Positions 33,591 to 45,182 of a stretch of DNA of 64,000 nt are shown piece by piece. The position numbers and the translations under genes were made by a program. This stretch comes from Mytilinidion resinicola (lineage: Eukaryota > Ascomycota > Dothideomycetes > Mytilinidiales > Mytilinidiaceae). Location of the stretch: contig NW_022985448.1 of assembly GCF_010093595.1 (NCBI RefSeq), forward strand, positions 844,471 to 908,470, in the 5' to 3' direction. A model generated the notes under the pieces. That model was not told the origin of the DNA, made no database searches, and worked only from the letters and a program-made list of their open reading frames with translations. Positions within the stretch are counted from its first letter, which is position 1; each line of letters begins with the position of its first letter.

Positions 33591-35239
33591 GAAAGATCGT
33601 TATAGGTAGGCTGTAGCAGAATTCTTAGGTTGATGTGCGTGGTCTCCTAGATGTGAGATTTTCTAGATTTGAGAGTGAGGTAGGCGTTTAATTTCGCGTG
33701 AAAATTTGGGGGACTTGGTCGGGGCGCGGCCCGAAAATCGTATCTCCGTCTTGACTACTATTTCCCATCTCAGCCAGTTTCATTATTTCTATTTCAGCTA
33801 GTGTCATCTTTATCGCTTTCATCTACACACGCCCGCTGAATTTTAGCCTCTAACTCCGCCGCATTGGGAAGCCGCGGTCTAGTTCCCGAATTCATTTTGC
33901 GCATCCAAGATCTCAAGGCATAGCCCAATGTCAAAGGTAAGAGGTCCAACGTGCCAAGAGCATCGTACCAAAGGTTCGTTGCTGCCGAAGTTTATGCGCC
34001 CGCGAAAAAGCTCTCTGTGCTTCACACTTTTGCAACTTAAAGTGCCAAGACTTGCTGTTGTGAGTATTCTCGCGGGCGTGGAACCATGGATGGTGATGGT
34101 GAAGGTGGTCCGCGCAAGCCGCGGCGCCGAGGAGTGAACGTGAAATGTTCAGCTCGACGTCTATGTTCTCCTGAACATCAGAGCGAGGTTGGTATTCATC
34201 GCAACGGGTGAGTCTGGTCTTTGTTTTGGCGAGAAATGTACTATGTTTTCCTCTGCGCAGCCATAGGTCCTAGGTGAGAAGAACGCATCCCTTGTTTTTG
34301 CACTTTTAGATTTTTGCATTGGGTGAGTGAAATCAGTCCGCATTTCGTACATATCGGTTGAGAGAGAGGATTCAGCGGTTGGCAATGCGAAGCGTGAGAA
34401 GAACACGTGAAAAACCCTCCTCTCAGCAAGCCTATACATTTCGTCTAATACCGCCCATCCCCCAACTAATTCGAGCAGCAGGCCGGTCGGGCGCAGTGGT
34501 AATTAGCCACGGTGCAAAATAGTCAGCATCCCCTTTCGGGACGTCGCACCCCAACGCCAACCTGCAGGGGCTGTGAGTTCGAGTCCAGCCCTTGTCAGGA
34601 ATTGACACATTGTGGCGGTTTCCCGAAGAATCGTCTGAAAAGCCGCAGCGCGGAAACGTTAAGTCCATCGTCACGGAGAAACGCCCGGGTTTCTACACTC
34701 TCCCCCGAGGAGGGTGGTGTTTTGCTTCCTGAAAGTTTGTTTTTTGAGCTATGGGGCTCTGGGGCTATTGGGATGGCGGAAGAGAGGGATGGGGAGCGAA
34801 TGTACACGTCTAGTAATCATCTCAAACGGCGGCATCCTCGAATTTCTTCGGGGGCCGACTGAGGGTCTAGTTTGTTGTGGATGTATCGCAAAAGCGCACG
34901 CTGACCCCCGACCACTTTCAACTTCGTCTCCATCGACGAGACATGGGCCATCTTGAGGGACGAGGTGGGAATCATGCAAAGGAAACGAGCGCTGGCAACT
35001 GTAACGTGATACTTTTGACACTACCATGCTATAAAACAGTATCTCTCCGCCCAACGCAATGCCCAACCCACTCAAAAAAGAACGCCATCGATTTACGATC
35101 AGACCTCCGAGGAACGCCTCATTACCCTTTCCTTCGAGATCATAAGTCAAAACGCCATCATCGAAATCATACCACAAGAAATCCATCATACACTCCTGCC
35201 TCCACTCTCAGACACCAACCGACTCCTCGGATACGACGT
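33591..35239. other. Intergenic region 3' of RPP40 and 3' of the laccase
   Basis: 1.65 kb between convergent genes. A tRNA-like A-box (GGCGCAGTGG, near 34490) and B-box (GAGTTCGAGTCC, near 34577) occur on plus, but no cloverleaf folds. ORFs are short and featureless. Nothing else is seen. Confidence 0.4.
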
Positions 35240-37244
35240 CTATCTCAACCCAGAATCCGTCATATTATACGGATGCTCGCCATCCCAGTACTTATTCCAC
35301 GCCGCACAGCCCTTACTAAAAGCACTTGTATCCCCAATCGCGCCCTTGATCTCGTCCACCCGCTCCAGGAACTGCATGCTCAGCCCCTGCGACGCATGCC
35401 ACGCGATATGGCAATGCATAACCCAGGCGCCGGGGTTATCCGCCGGGAACGCGAGGATCATCCAGCCGCCGGCCGGCAGCGTGGCGACGTCGCGGCGCGT
35501 GGGGTTATCGAAGGTCAGGCCGGCCGTTGTGCCGTCCCAGACGTCGTCGCCGCGGCCGACGAGGTAGAAGTCGTGGCCGTGGAGGTGGATGGGGTGCGGG
35601 AGCTCGATTAGGCTGGTGGTTTGGATCCACCAGTAGTACCACTGTGGACGCTGGTTAACCGGTACTGATTGTTAGAGGGATGGAGGGGCTTACGGCGTTG
35701 GCGTTGGGCATCGCGAAGATGTTGCTTTTGGGGTTATTATCTGTGTTCCCAGAAAGGACGTACTCTAGCGTCGGCTTGCCCCAGTTGACTTCCATGTCGG
35801 ATCCGTTGATCAGCCATCGGAAGAGGTTGTCCTGAGTGGCGTCTTGATTGAAGTCGAGGGAGATTTCTTTGATGGAACTGAGAAGCGGTTCGGATGGGAC
35901 CGTATTCTTGACCCATGGAGTCAGGCCGGTCTCGTCGGCGCAGCTAGTCTTCAGAGTGACTCCGGTAGTGGTTGGCTCGGCACTCGATGCCCCGTCGTAG
36001 TGGAGGATAGCACCGATCTGAATACCGCTGGAGAGCATGGCATTGGTCCCGCAATCTGTTGCAACCCCGACTCGAAACCAGTAGTTGTCTACGGTTTGGT
36101 CTGTCTTGATGATGACGTCGTATCGTTGCCCTACATATCGAAATCAGTGAGCTGATCAAGGATATGAGCTATTGCTTGGACTTACCGATGTTGATCGCTA
36201 ATTGATCTGTGGTGTAGGGCTTGATAGGAACCAGATCCGAGGTAATGACTGTAAACGGATGTCCGTCCTTGGGATCGAATCAGCGCACATTCCTGGTTAG
36301 AGTCTTCTGAACTTACCATTGACACATGGAGGAAGGAATCAACGCTGGTATTGATGAGCCTAATCCTGTACTTCTTCCCCTTCGTTACCGTCATCTTGAA
36401 GTACTGGCCCCCACCCTTTGCGTTCTTCATCGTCCCGTTGACTAGGATGTTGTCCGGCTCTGGCGGGCCTGTCAGAGAGTGCTGTGCCCTCTCATTCAGC
36501 TCGAACGCAGGCAAGTAGTAGAAATCTGTGAAGGGCAGGGTCCCAAGATCGTAGTCATAGTTTGAAGTAGCTGGTCCGTTGATGATTATTGTACCGACAA
36601 CCCCATCTCCGTACTGAGCGCTATGGTGCGAGTGATACCATGTTGTCCCGAATTGGGTGGCTTTGAAGGTATAAGTCTTCGTTTCGCCCGGAGCAATCGG
36701 ACACTCGGTTACTCCGTTAACGCCATCGTTCTGGCACGAATTTAGCTGTCGGATGCCGTGCCAATGTATGCTAGTCCCGTTGTTTTGCAGGGAGTTCTTC
36801 ACGTTGACGACAAGGGTGTCACCCCAGTCTTGACATTCAAGTAAGCATAGGTAGGTAAAGCACGGAAAGATTGAGAAGGCATTTACCAGCTATGATCGTG
36901 GGGCCGGGGAACTGATTGTTGATCAGCATAGCTAGCTTGGAACCCGCTCCGTCAAGATCAGCGGTAGTGTTGGTGATCTCTAAGTTGTACTGAGACGGTT
37001 AACTACTTACTCTCTGATTCGCTTAAGCGCTTACAGTTCTAGTTTGCCCAGCCGGCGGTGCCTTATCATCGAAGTCCGTTGCAATACTGAATCCAGTTCT
37101 CCAGCAGCTTCGCGTGGTAGGGCCATTGGTACAGACAGAGTCACGCTCCTCGAGAGAGGTCTCTTGCCGCTCAACCTGGGTTGGAATGACAGTAGTGGAC
37201 GCTAGCAGACCGAAGCTGAGCAACGTCAAGCTATGAAAGAGCAT
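35240..37244 (-). CDS. Extracellular laccase (multicopper oxidase)
   Basis: Six exons on minus: 37244-37035, 36989-36887, 36828-36317, 36267-36186, 36130-35694, 35650-35240. The five introns (43-58 nt) keep phase and the product is 584 residues. A signal peptide is clear (MLFHSLTLLSFGLLAST). All four copper-binding motifs are present: HWHG (126-129), HSH (170-172), HPIHLHG (467-473) and HCHIAWHASQGLS (527-539). Ten residues after Cys528 is Leu538, so the type-1 copper axial position is Leu, as in many ascomycete laccases. The chain ends DSGLR: DSGL is where ascomycete laccases are usually cut from a longer C-terminal propeptide, here reduced to one Arg. Several sequons. Oxidises phenols with reduction of O2 to water; roles may include melanin or lignin chemistry. 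Confidence 0.95.
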
Positions 37245-39667
37245 GGTGAAGAGGAGATTATCAAATTAAAATATTGAATAACAGCAGACAGAAAACACTA
37301 TTTGCTTCGCAAATATTGCGTCGGAACTTTAATTAATCTCGATCTATGAATGGCCTTCTTTCGGAGGAGATATAAGAACTTATAGGTAGACCGCAAAGAT
37401 GCCCCCATACGTGTGGGACTAGAGAAAGGAAAGAAATGCCGATGATCTGACATTTTGCTGTGCAGTCAGTCCCCGATTCATCGCGCATTCTGCGGATACC
37501 TTCATGGAAGGCCTTAGATCAGAGCGCCGGAAAAGCTCGATTGGATAGTGCCAGTAACCAGAATGTGGTTTGGGGCCCAAATATTGCCGCCTAGAGATCT
37601 GAGGTGTGGCGGTGACATGCCTTACCTATCCTTGTCACGACCTCGTTTCAAGGAGCGAGGCCAGCATCAAGATCTATTCCTGGATACAGATCTGGCAGTG
37701 GAGGGAATCAATGAAAGATAATCAAGATCATGAGCCTCATTCGAGTGGAGCCGTAGCATTGGAATCCTCCGGACTAGCTCTTCGGATGGGGCTGCTTAGT
37801 ATGTATGTCTTGATATCAGGTGGTAGTCATGCGGCGAGTACAAGAGTCTCGGTTGCTGTAGCCAGGTTTGAGAAGATCAGTCCAGCAATAGGGTCAGGAT
37901 CTTAAGATAAAAGCTAGGTACCCATCGTGAGTAGAAGCGTCATTACCCGAAAATCTAGTTTGCTTATGCCATAAGGGACTCTTGGTTGGGGACGACTGCA
38001 TGCACGAAATATTGGATCCGCTTACGCGGGAGACAAGGTAGTTTGACTACAGCAGGCTCTCGGACGTAGGGGCGGAGAAAATTTCACGCGGCGTAGCATA
38101 ACACGAGAAGTTGAGGCTTTTTGGAGGCTAGAGAGCGAGACCTGCAGAACGACAATGCTGATGAGAGGACCACGAAAGCGATCGGGGCTGGTCTGAGGCT
38201 GAAAAAACGAAAGAATGAAAAGAGTACTGCAAACCACTAGTAAATGATCACGAGAAGTGGAGTTGGAGTGGAACAAAGTGGAGACAAAATTGGAAGGAAT
38301 TCTCCGATTACGCTTCAACAACACACCACACAGCGAGATTCTACAAATCACAACCGTCGCTTTACTCAAAAAGCCGAACAAGGGGAATAAGACAGATACA
38401 GATAGAGGCTCGCATAGAGTGGTAGGGCTGACCTGGGTTCAGCATTTGGGGCCGGAAAAATTGCAGCTTCGACTGGTCGTACGACCAGTGATCACATGCC
38501 TGGGCTGCGTATCAGCCTGATAGGAGCACCCTCCGGTCAGCCTCGAGGCGTCTTGAGGCTCGATGCTTATTGTTCGAGAGACGTTTCTTTAAGAGGTAAT
38601 CGCTCATGGCTTGGCGTCAGCATCGGGTGACCCCTCGACAGTCCTGGAGGAAGATGTGGCAGTCCCTGGTTGATGGTACTTTTTCTTGCTGCTGTAATGG
38701 CCAAAACGTCCCCAGCAGCCATGGGTCGACGATGGAGCGGGGAATTTCGATCGATGGGTGCTGCTCCAAGATACCTACCGGCAGATCCTCGAAGCGACGA
38801 ATATCGAATCCAGACGGCTGGTGCCGCCACCAGGAAGCCGTCCTGGGATAGCGGAACCAGCGGCGAGCGGACCTCGCATCAGGCGGAGACGGGTTCCCGG
38901 GCTAGATGCCAAGCACGACAGATGAAGCCTGGGGTGGAGACGCCTAGGAGACGTGTGAGCTGGCACGCGGCTGTGTCGGCCCAAGGGCGGGATATGGCTT
39001 GATATCTCGTCTAGTCAGAGTGCCCGTGTCACGGCTGTGGCTCACCGCACCTGAGAGGGGCCGGGTTGCTGGGCCGATGCGGATAACGGCTGGGCACGAG
39101 TGGTGAGGGCAGGGCTTGTGGTGTTGAGGCCGGATGGGCTAAAAATACGCAGGCATGCTGCAAGCTCCCTGCTCGGCATGCACGGCTTGATTCGCCGGCC
39201 CCTTCAGTACCTCGTATCGGCCAGGATCGTCTTTCTCCTTCAATACGGGCCTGCAGCTCCACCGCAGCAACCCCCGCCGGCACATCCACCATCCAGCGTG
39301 CTTGTCTCGAAGGGCTGTAGCGGTGCAAACATGCTTCTGCAACGCCGTCATCACGTAGCTTCTTCTGCTCTGAGCATGCCGCCGTTGTCTCGTCCTATCC
39401 CGTGGTGGCGGCTGGCCGAGCGAGACCACCTCGCTCCAGCATCTTCGTACCGAGTACGTGCCATTTGCTCCGGCCTGACAGCAACCCTGTGGCTTTGGAG
39501 TCCGGGATGAGGGGGTTTGACCAAGGCCACGGGAGCTCCAGCTGCAAGTTGTCGGTAGGAACAGGCATGTCAAGGCTCATGCACAGCTTCATAAAGCCCT
39601 CTCCCCCGTCGTCGCCTGCAGTCCCACGCAGCCTACTTTCGTTCGAGGCCTCTCGTTTAGTTTCAGC
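37245..39667. other. Long intergenic region between divergent secreted-protein genes
   Basis: 2.4 kb, divergent promoter space for the laccase (minus) and the Thr-rich secreted protein (plus). On minus, a CTATAAG / TTATATC pair at about 37371-37386 lies some 130-140 bp upstream of the laccase ATG and may be its TATA box. ORFs on both strands (for example 38670-39002 and 39139-39573) overlap and lack motifs. The length is compatible with complex regulation. Confidence 0.45.
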
Positions 39668-41052
39668 ATGCCTTCCATTCGCTGTTATGTTTTCTCTGCT
39701 CTGGCGGCCGTTGTGTCTTTAGCATCGGCTGGTGAAGTCTGCGACGCATTTGGAATTGACTATGTGGACGGCGGTTCCTACTTTATCAACACCAACTCGC
39801 AAGATAATTTCACTTTCGTTACCGAGTTCGAAGGATGCAACGATGATATTGCAAACACCATGATCGTTCCCCCGGATGATGCGCCGGACAACGATGAGAT
39901 TATCTGCAGTGACCTCGATACTACCGACGTCGACGACACACCGGAGATGGCAACATGTCCAATCAAGAAATCGCAAATGGTTTCAGGCCCGTGGATTATT
40001 CTCGTCATGGGCAACAATGGCGACGGCGACCCTTTTGCCTACGAGAGAGGTACGCAAGCCCAGCATGTCGACGAAACGCATTTTAGCTAATTCATTGCAC
40101 AGATATTACTCTCGACTGTGGGCCGCAAGTCACCGCTACCGTCACTCCCACTGTCACATATAATATCACAGTCACTCCGACTTCTACATCGACTGTTTGG
40201 TCTACAGTGACAAACACGACAACCTTTGGGCCCACGACAACCTACACGCTTCCATCTAGCACAGCTAATTACACGAAGACCATCACCCCTGCACCAGTCT
40301 ATACCACGCAGACTTGGACTGTAACCAGACACAAGCTCACTTGGACAAGGACGCAGACTATCAAAACGACGACCCAAACCGCGAGCTGCACAGTGCCACC
40401 CAAGCCACAATGGCCCGACAAGACTTGCACATACTCGCCCACCAAGCTCCATCCAAAGGCCCTGGAAACCGGCAAGCCCAACAAGAAGGGTGGACGGTAC
40501 TGGCGCGGCGCTGCACGCGCTGTCAATATCGAGGAGGCTCGCCGCCGATTCGACGCTGCGCAGAAGAAGCGTGACCTGAAGGAGCGTGCTGCTGTTCAGG
40601 TTGAGGAGCGCGCCCCAGACGCGCCTACAATCTATGTGACTTACAGCGTTGCTGTCAATGTGACTTCGACACTCACGGCGGCTCCCACCACCACCACCGA
40701 GACGGATTTGACAACGACCGTGACGTCAACGTAAGTACTAGGAGAGCTTTAAAAGGATCGAGCCGACGCTGAATTATACCTGCAGTACACTCCCTCCAGC
40801 CACAGTCTTCTCGGGCATTTACACCTCCACCACCACGCTACCGACGAAGACCAAGACCAAGAAGACGATTGCATATACCACTCTTTATACGACCAAGACC
40901 ATCCATGCAACGTAAGAACCTCTCCCGTTCGACCCTTGATGACAAGCACTAATCCTCTACATAGATGGACGCTTACGACGACCGTAACTCCGACTGCTGT
41001 GGTGTCCAGCTGCAAAACACGCGGCGGCCACTGGGGCCCAGGCCGCTGGTAG
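39668..41052 (+). CDS. Secreted Thr-rich glycoprotein, unknown function
   Basis: Four exons: 39668-40049, 40103-40730, 40786-40911, 40965-41052. The three introns are 53, 55 and 53 nt, and the product is 407 residues. I do not recognise a catalytic family. A signal peptide is clear (MPSIRCYVFSALAAVVSLAS). Residues ~22-130 form an acidic, Asn/Asp-rich domain with paired cysteines (EVCDAFG, EGCNDD, IICSDL and ATCPIK). From ~135 the chain is Thr/Ser-rich with repeated TxTxT stretches and sequons, typical of O-glycosylated wall or matrix proteins. A basic centre (about residues 255-310) has KK, RRR and KKR pairs that look like Kex2 sites, followed by more TTT repeats and a short Cys-Trp ending. 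No GPI-like hydrophobic tail is seen, so it is probably released. Confidence 0.8.
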
Positions 41053-43806
41053 AGCACCTCCAGCTCTCATCTAATAACTTTCCTGCATTTTCACGGTCAT
41101 TGGGGCGGGAGACATGTGATTCACGAAAGCTGTTACGAATAAAGCGAGGAACAATCCTCCTGTAATGTCTAGCAACATAATGAAGCGCAACTGTAATTAC
41201 CAATATCACTTTTTCACGATATTCTTCAACTTCCTCACCTTTTCCCCACAACTGCACTCTGCACGCCCACATTTTTTTTTGGACGTGACACCTCCAACCC
41301 CGCACTGCCACCTTCAGCCCTCACGCACGCCTCACGCATCACATCCATCAGTGCATCGCTGTCATGCCGTCCCAACGCACGGCGGGAGAAATCGATAAAA
41401 GCCCGCCCAATCACGGCCCCTCGGAGCCTCCCTTCCCCTGCCGCCACCCTCGTCTCTTCCCGCTTGTGTTGGCGGGCTCCCCGCACCAAAGTCCGGCGCC
41501 AGCAGGCCTACCCTGGCTCAGCCTTGCACGCCGCAGCGCCAGGGATCTGGGTCGGTCGCCAATCGTATGGCGCGATGGGAGCCGTTTTGCCCCGCTTTCC
41601 GTGTGGTGATGCCGGTGGCATACGAGGGTTCGGTGGCTTTTGGGCGGGCGATGGAGGCGTGGGTAGTGGATTTCGTGATGAGGTGATCGGAGCCGAGTTC
41701 GAGCTTGGGGTTTGAGTTTGAGCGGAGCTGGGATGGGCGACTAAGCTTTGTTCCTGTTTTCGTGGTGACTTGTCTAGCACGACAATCAGAGGCTCGTGCC
41801 GTTGATTTACGATTAGAAAAGGATGATCGATTTGGAGTCAGTCGATCTATTTCTCGTCTAAACGTGCATCGTGAGTGCAACACCCAACGGCTGTTGCGGA
41901 GCACTGCTTACAACAACTTCATTCGTCCGAGGTAGACCTGCAAGCTGCGAGGGCGGTGGGAGGGAACCTGTCAGGCGCCCGTAAGCTCGCTAACTCATGC
42001 TCACCACTGCCAGGACCAGGTCAGCTGCGCGACAATAAGCCCACCAGTAGATTTTCTGCAGCCGGCAAGAGCCTTGCTTTCTGCTCGACTCACCGTTCTG
42101 CAGGAGTGCGGCGCGGCATAACTCAAAACCTGACTCGCCCCTCCCTCGCCTTGCAGTCCGGTCAGACGCCAATGGTTTGTCTATCCACATGGCCGGAAAC
42201 AGCAAGTCATTGGGGGCGCAGTTGCTGAAGCGAGTGGGAATGCATCGTCGAGCTAGAGAGAGAGAGGGAGAGAGCCGAGGGGAGTTCCACTCACCTGACA
42301 CCTTTCCCATTGAGGAAGTACATATGTACAGGCACGAGGTACCGTGAGAGAGCATTTCAGCTTACATCCAGTGCATGAGTGAGACCATGGTTGAGACACA
42401 GCACCAGCACCAGGCACAAGGCACACCCGCGAGTCTACCGTGGATTCAAAGACGCTCCGTTTCGAGCTACCACCAAGGGCCTTGCAGGCCAGACAGTAAT
42501 GACGAGCCCAGACTAGCTCGAGCCTGCCGCTTGTCGTTACATGGCGTCCATGTCCTCTGCATGCATGGCGATTCAATTATAGAAACGGTGCGCCACGGGA
42601 CTTCTCGAGCCTGGCTATCGGGCTTGACGCCACTAGCTGCAGATCGGCGTTGTTATCGTTGGACCACGCCGGCAGCTGCTAGTCTCGCAGCTACAACATA
42701 TGATAAGAGTGGGGCAAGCAACTGCCCTCGGAAAAGAGTGCGAAGTAGAATGCCAAGAGCGGAGCGGAGGCGGGGAGTAAGATTACGGCGGAGAAGTCTT
42801 CAAGGCACCATGCCAAGCTACCAGATCAGACACATCGCGTGCTGATGAGTCAGCCTCACTTGCTTAGCGCTTTCAGGAGGCACTAGAGAAATAGGCTGTA
42901 TAAATTGCCCTGCCACGCTGCCTTTCGGTCGCGGAGCACTACAGTTCTTCAATACTGTCGGTCTCGTAGTGCGCGTTCATTCCATCATAATCGACGTACT
43001 TTTCATCACATCGCTCGCTTAAGTCGAAACCCGAAAACTTTGACCTACGCCAGTTGCCACGCCTCCTCGTGTCTCTCTGCTTGCGCAGCTAGGACCCACT
43101 AAGATCTTCAGAACCCGTAAATGCGTCTAGGATAGTTCTAGAATCGGAGCGTCAGAGGTGCCGGGGGGCCGGAGAAGGTACGATGATAGGGGTGGCCCTC
43201 ACTCGCGACACATGCAAAAACTCCTACCTTCTTAGCTCTCTATAAGTACTAAGATTCTACGAGGCTAGGAATTTTCTTTTGGCCTGTCCTAGTCTATCGC
43301 TAGAATTGGCACTCATAAGTTACTCCTGAAGCGTGGTTGTGCTGTGTCGCGAGACTGTACGTGGCCACTGTGCTGGGGGACTGTACGCTCAGGAGTGCTA
43401 CGAATTGACTTTTCTGGGCCTGTCACTTGCCCGCATACCTGGCTTAACATCAATGTTGATGCATGATACCTACCGGAGCCTCTCTTCCTTCCTGTACCTC
43501 AAACTGCCGAGAGTTTTGTAGTACTCTGAAGGTCAAACAAACAACCTTCGCGATTGGTGAATGTAGTAGTCAGTGTAAATGCTAAAACGGAAAAATAATG
43601 CTGATGCATATCATGTCTCAACCAAATTATGAGACGTGATTTACTTAGCGTGTTCATATTGCATGTAATGTTTCGCATGGTGTATAGTAGAAAAAAAATT
43701 AGAAGCTATAATACATATTGCCTAATTTTGAAGTTATATCATATCACAAGATAATGGTCAATAATCGTGATACAATCATGCCGTGGCCCAAGGTAGATCC
43801 GCGGAT
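41053..43806. other. Long intergenic region between convergent genes
   Basis: 2.75 kb. Contains a T9 run near 41271, a GA-rich tract near 42253-42278, and an AT-rich last ~250 bp that is the 3' flank of the repeat-protein gene. The longest ORFs (41875-42228 and 42375-42845, plus) have no recognisable features. No gene supported. Confidence 0.45.
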
Positions 43807-45182
43807 TTACTTCATGAAACCGGCCTTTCCATCTCCATTCGCGTCCACCTTAGGGTTCACCTTGTCCATCAGGCTGGGCTTCGCACCAGTGGTGTTGCCG
43901 GAGGTGCCAGCAGAGCGAGAGTCATTGCGCGAGCCAAGAGTGTCGTCGTTGCGCGATCCGAGAGTGTTGTCGTTACGCGAACCGAGAGTGTTGTCGTTAC
44001 GCGAACCGAGAGTGTTGTCATTCCGTCCGCCGAGAGTGTTGTCATTGCGCCCGCCTAGAGTGTTGTCGTTGCGCGATCCGAGAGTGTTGTCGTTACGCGA
44101 TCCGAGAGTGTTGTCGTTACGCGAACCGAGAGTGTTGTCATTCCGTCCGCCGAGAGTGTTGTCATTGCGCCCGCCTAGAGTGTTGTCGTTGCGCGATCCG
44201 AGAGTGTTGTCGTTACGCGATCCGAGAGTGTTGTCGTTACGCGAACCGAGAGTGTTGTCATCCCGTCCGCCGAGAGTGTTGTCATTGCGCCCGCCTAGAG
44301 TGTTGTCGTTGCGCCCGCCGAGAGTATTACCGGTGGTACCCTGGGTGTTTGAGCCCACAGTCCGGCTACCATCCAAGTCGCTGTCCACACGAGGATCGGT
44401 CTTGTTAGCCAGGCCAGAGTTGTGCTGACCGGCAGTGGCGCCAGAGTGGTGAGAATGGTGCTCTCCGTGATGTTCTCCAACGTGGCCGTGGCCTCGGCCA
44501 CCACCAAGAGCGCCACCGATAGCTCGGGGCTCACCCTCGAAGCCATCATAGCGTTCCTCACGTCCACCTAGGACGCCTCCCTGCTTCTTGAAGTCCGACA
44601 TGCTCACGGCGGGGAGCGCCGATGCGCTGTGATGTTGAGCGGCATTGTGGTGGACTTCGTGGATCGGGACAGTGGTGTGAACAACCGAGGGTTGGATGGT
44701 CTCTTTTTGTACCACAGGTTGGATAGTCTCGTGAACATGGTGATGCACATGCTCTCCCTGTACGGTAGGCTTCACGGCTTGAGTTTCCTTCGTCTGACCA
44801 ACAGTGCGCTGATCCTTGAACTGAGCAGCTTCCTGCTCCAGTCTTGAGGTAACATCGCGCTGGTTTCCATGCTCAAACTGGCGGTGCTCAACATTGCCGA
44901 GCTGATGGCTGTGCTGCTCAGGGAGAACTTCACGGTCCTTCACCGGCTGTACCGAGTGATGGTAATGATCCTATACCTCGTTAGCTGGAATATCCATGCT
45001 AGGTCGTAGCTTTCCGCACATACCTGGTGAACCTCTTTGTCGACCGCAGTAGTTACATTCTCATGGCGATGGGAATTGACTGTTTCGTCGGTAACAGCAG
45101 GAGCCACACGTTCGTGCACAGTTGTATCATGCTTTCCAGCCTTGGACATGAAGTCGGAGACAGCGGCCTTAGCTTTATCCAT
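43807..45182 (-). CDS. Allergen-type His-rich stress protein with 8-residue repeats
   Basis: Two exons on minus: 45182-45024 and 44970-43807, with a 53-nt intron; 440 residues. It starts MDKAKAAVSDFMSKAGKHDT and matches a fungal family often annotated as allergen. The family has no known enzyme activity and is linked to stress and dormancy. His-rich conserved blocks follow: APAVTDETVNSHRHENV, EVHQDHYHHSVQPV, VHHHVHETIQPVVQKETIQP and VVHTTVPIHEVHHN. Residues ~268-403 are seventeen tandem copies of NTLG(S/G)RND. The tail (KPSLMDKVNPKVDANGDGK) is also family-like and resembles a mini EF-hand loop. No signal peptide or membrane segment, so it is probably cytosolic and largely disordered. It is divergent from the gene at 46441, with which it shares a domain. 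Confidence 0.88.
43921..44328 (-). repeat. 17 x 24-bp coding tandem repeat with 120-bp higher-order period
   Basis: Each 24-bp unit encodes NTLGSRND or NTLGGRND. In coding order the S/G variants run GGG SSS GG SSS GG SSS S, so five units (120 bp) form a larger period. The marker CATTCCGTCCGCCGAGAG or its one-base variant recurs at 120-bp spacing near 44019, 44139 and 44259. The array stays in frame throughout. The plus strand over this region is also open as an antisense shadow. Confidence 0.95.

Noticed and set aside
34480..34600. A functional tRNA gene
   Set aside because: No acceptor-stem pairing and no valid T-arm around the B-box; kept only as a low-interest finding.
42375..42845. 156-codon plus ORF in the 41-43.8 kb gap
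   Set aside because: Composition rich in Arg, Ser and Cys without any recognisable block; no splice or promoter context.
43718..44428. 236-codon plus ORF of Arg-Val-Leu repeats
   Set aside because: It is the antisense of the 24-bp coding array; periodic sequence keeps all three antisense phases open or nearly so. The minus gene has the conserved family ends.
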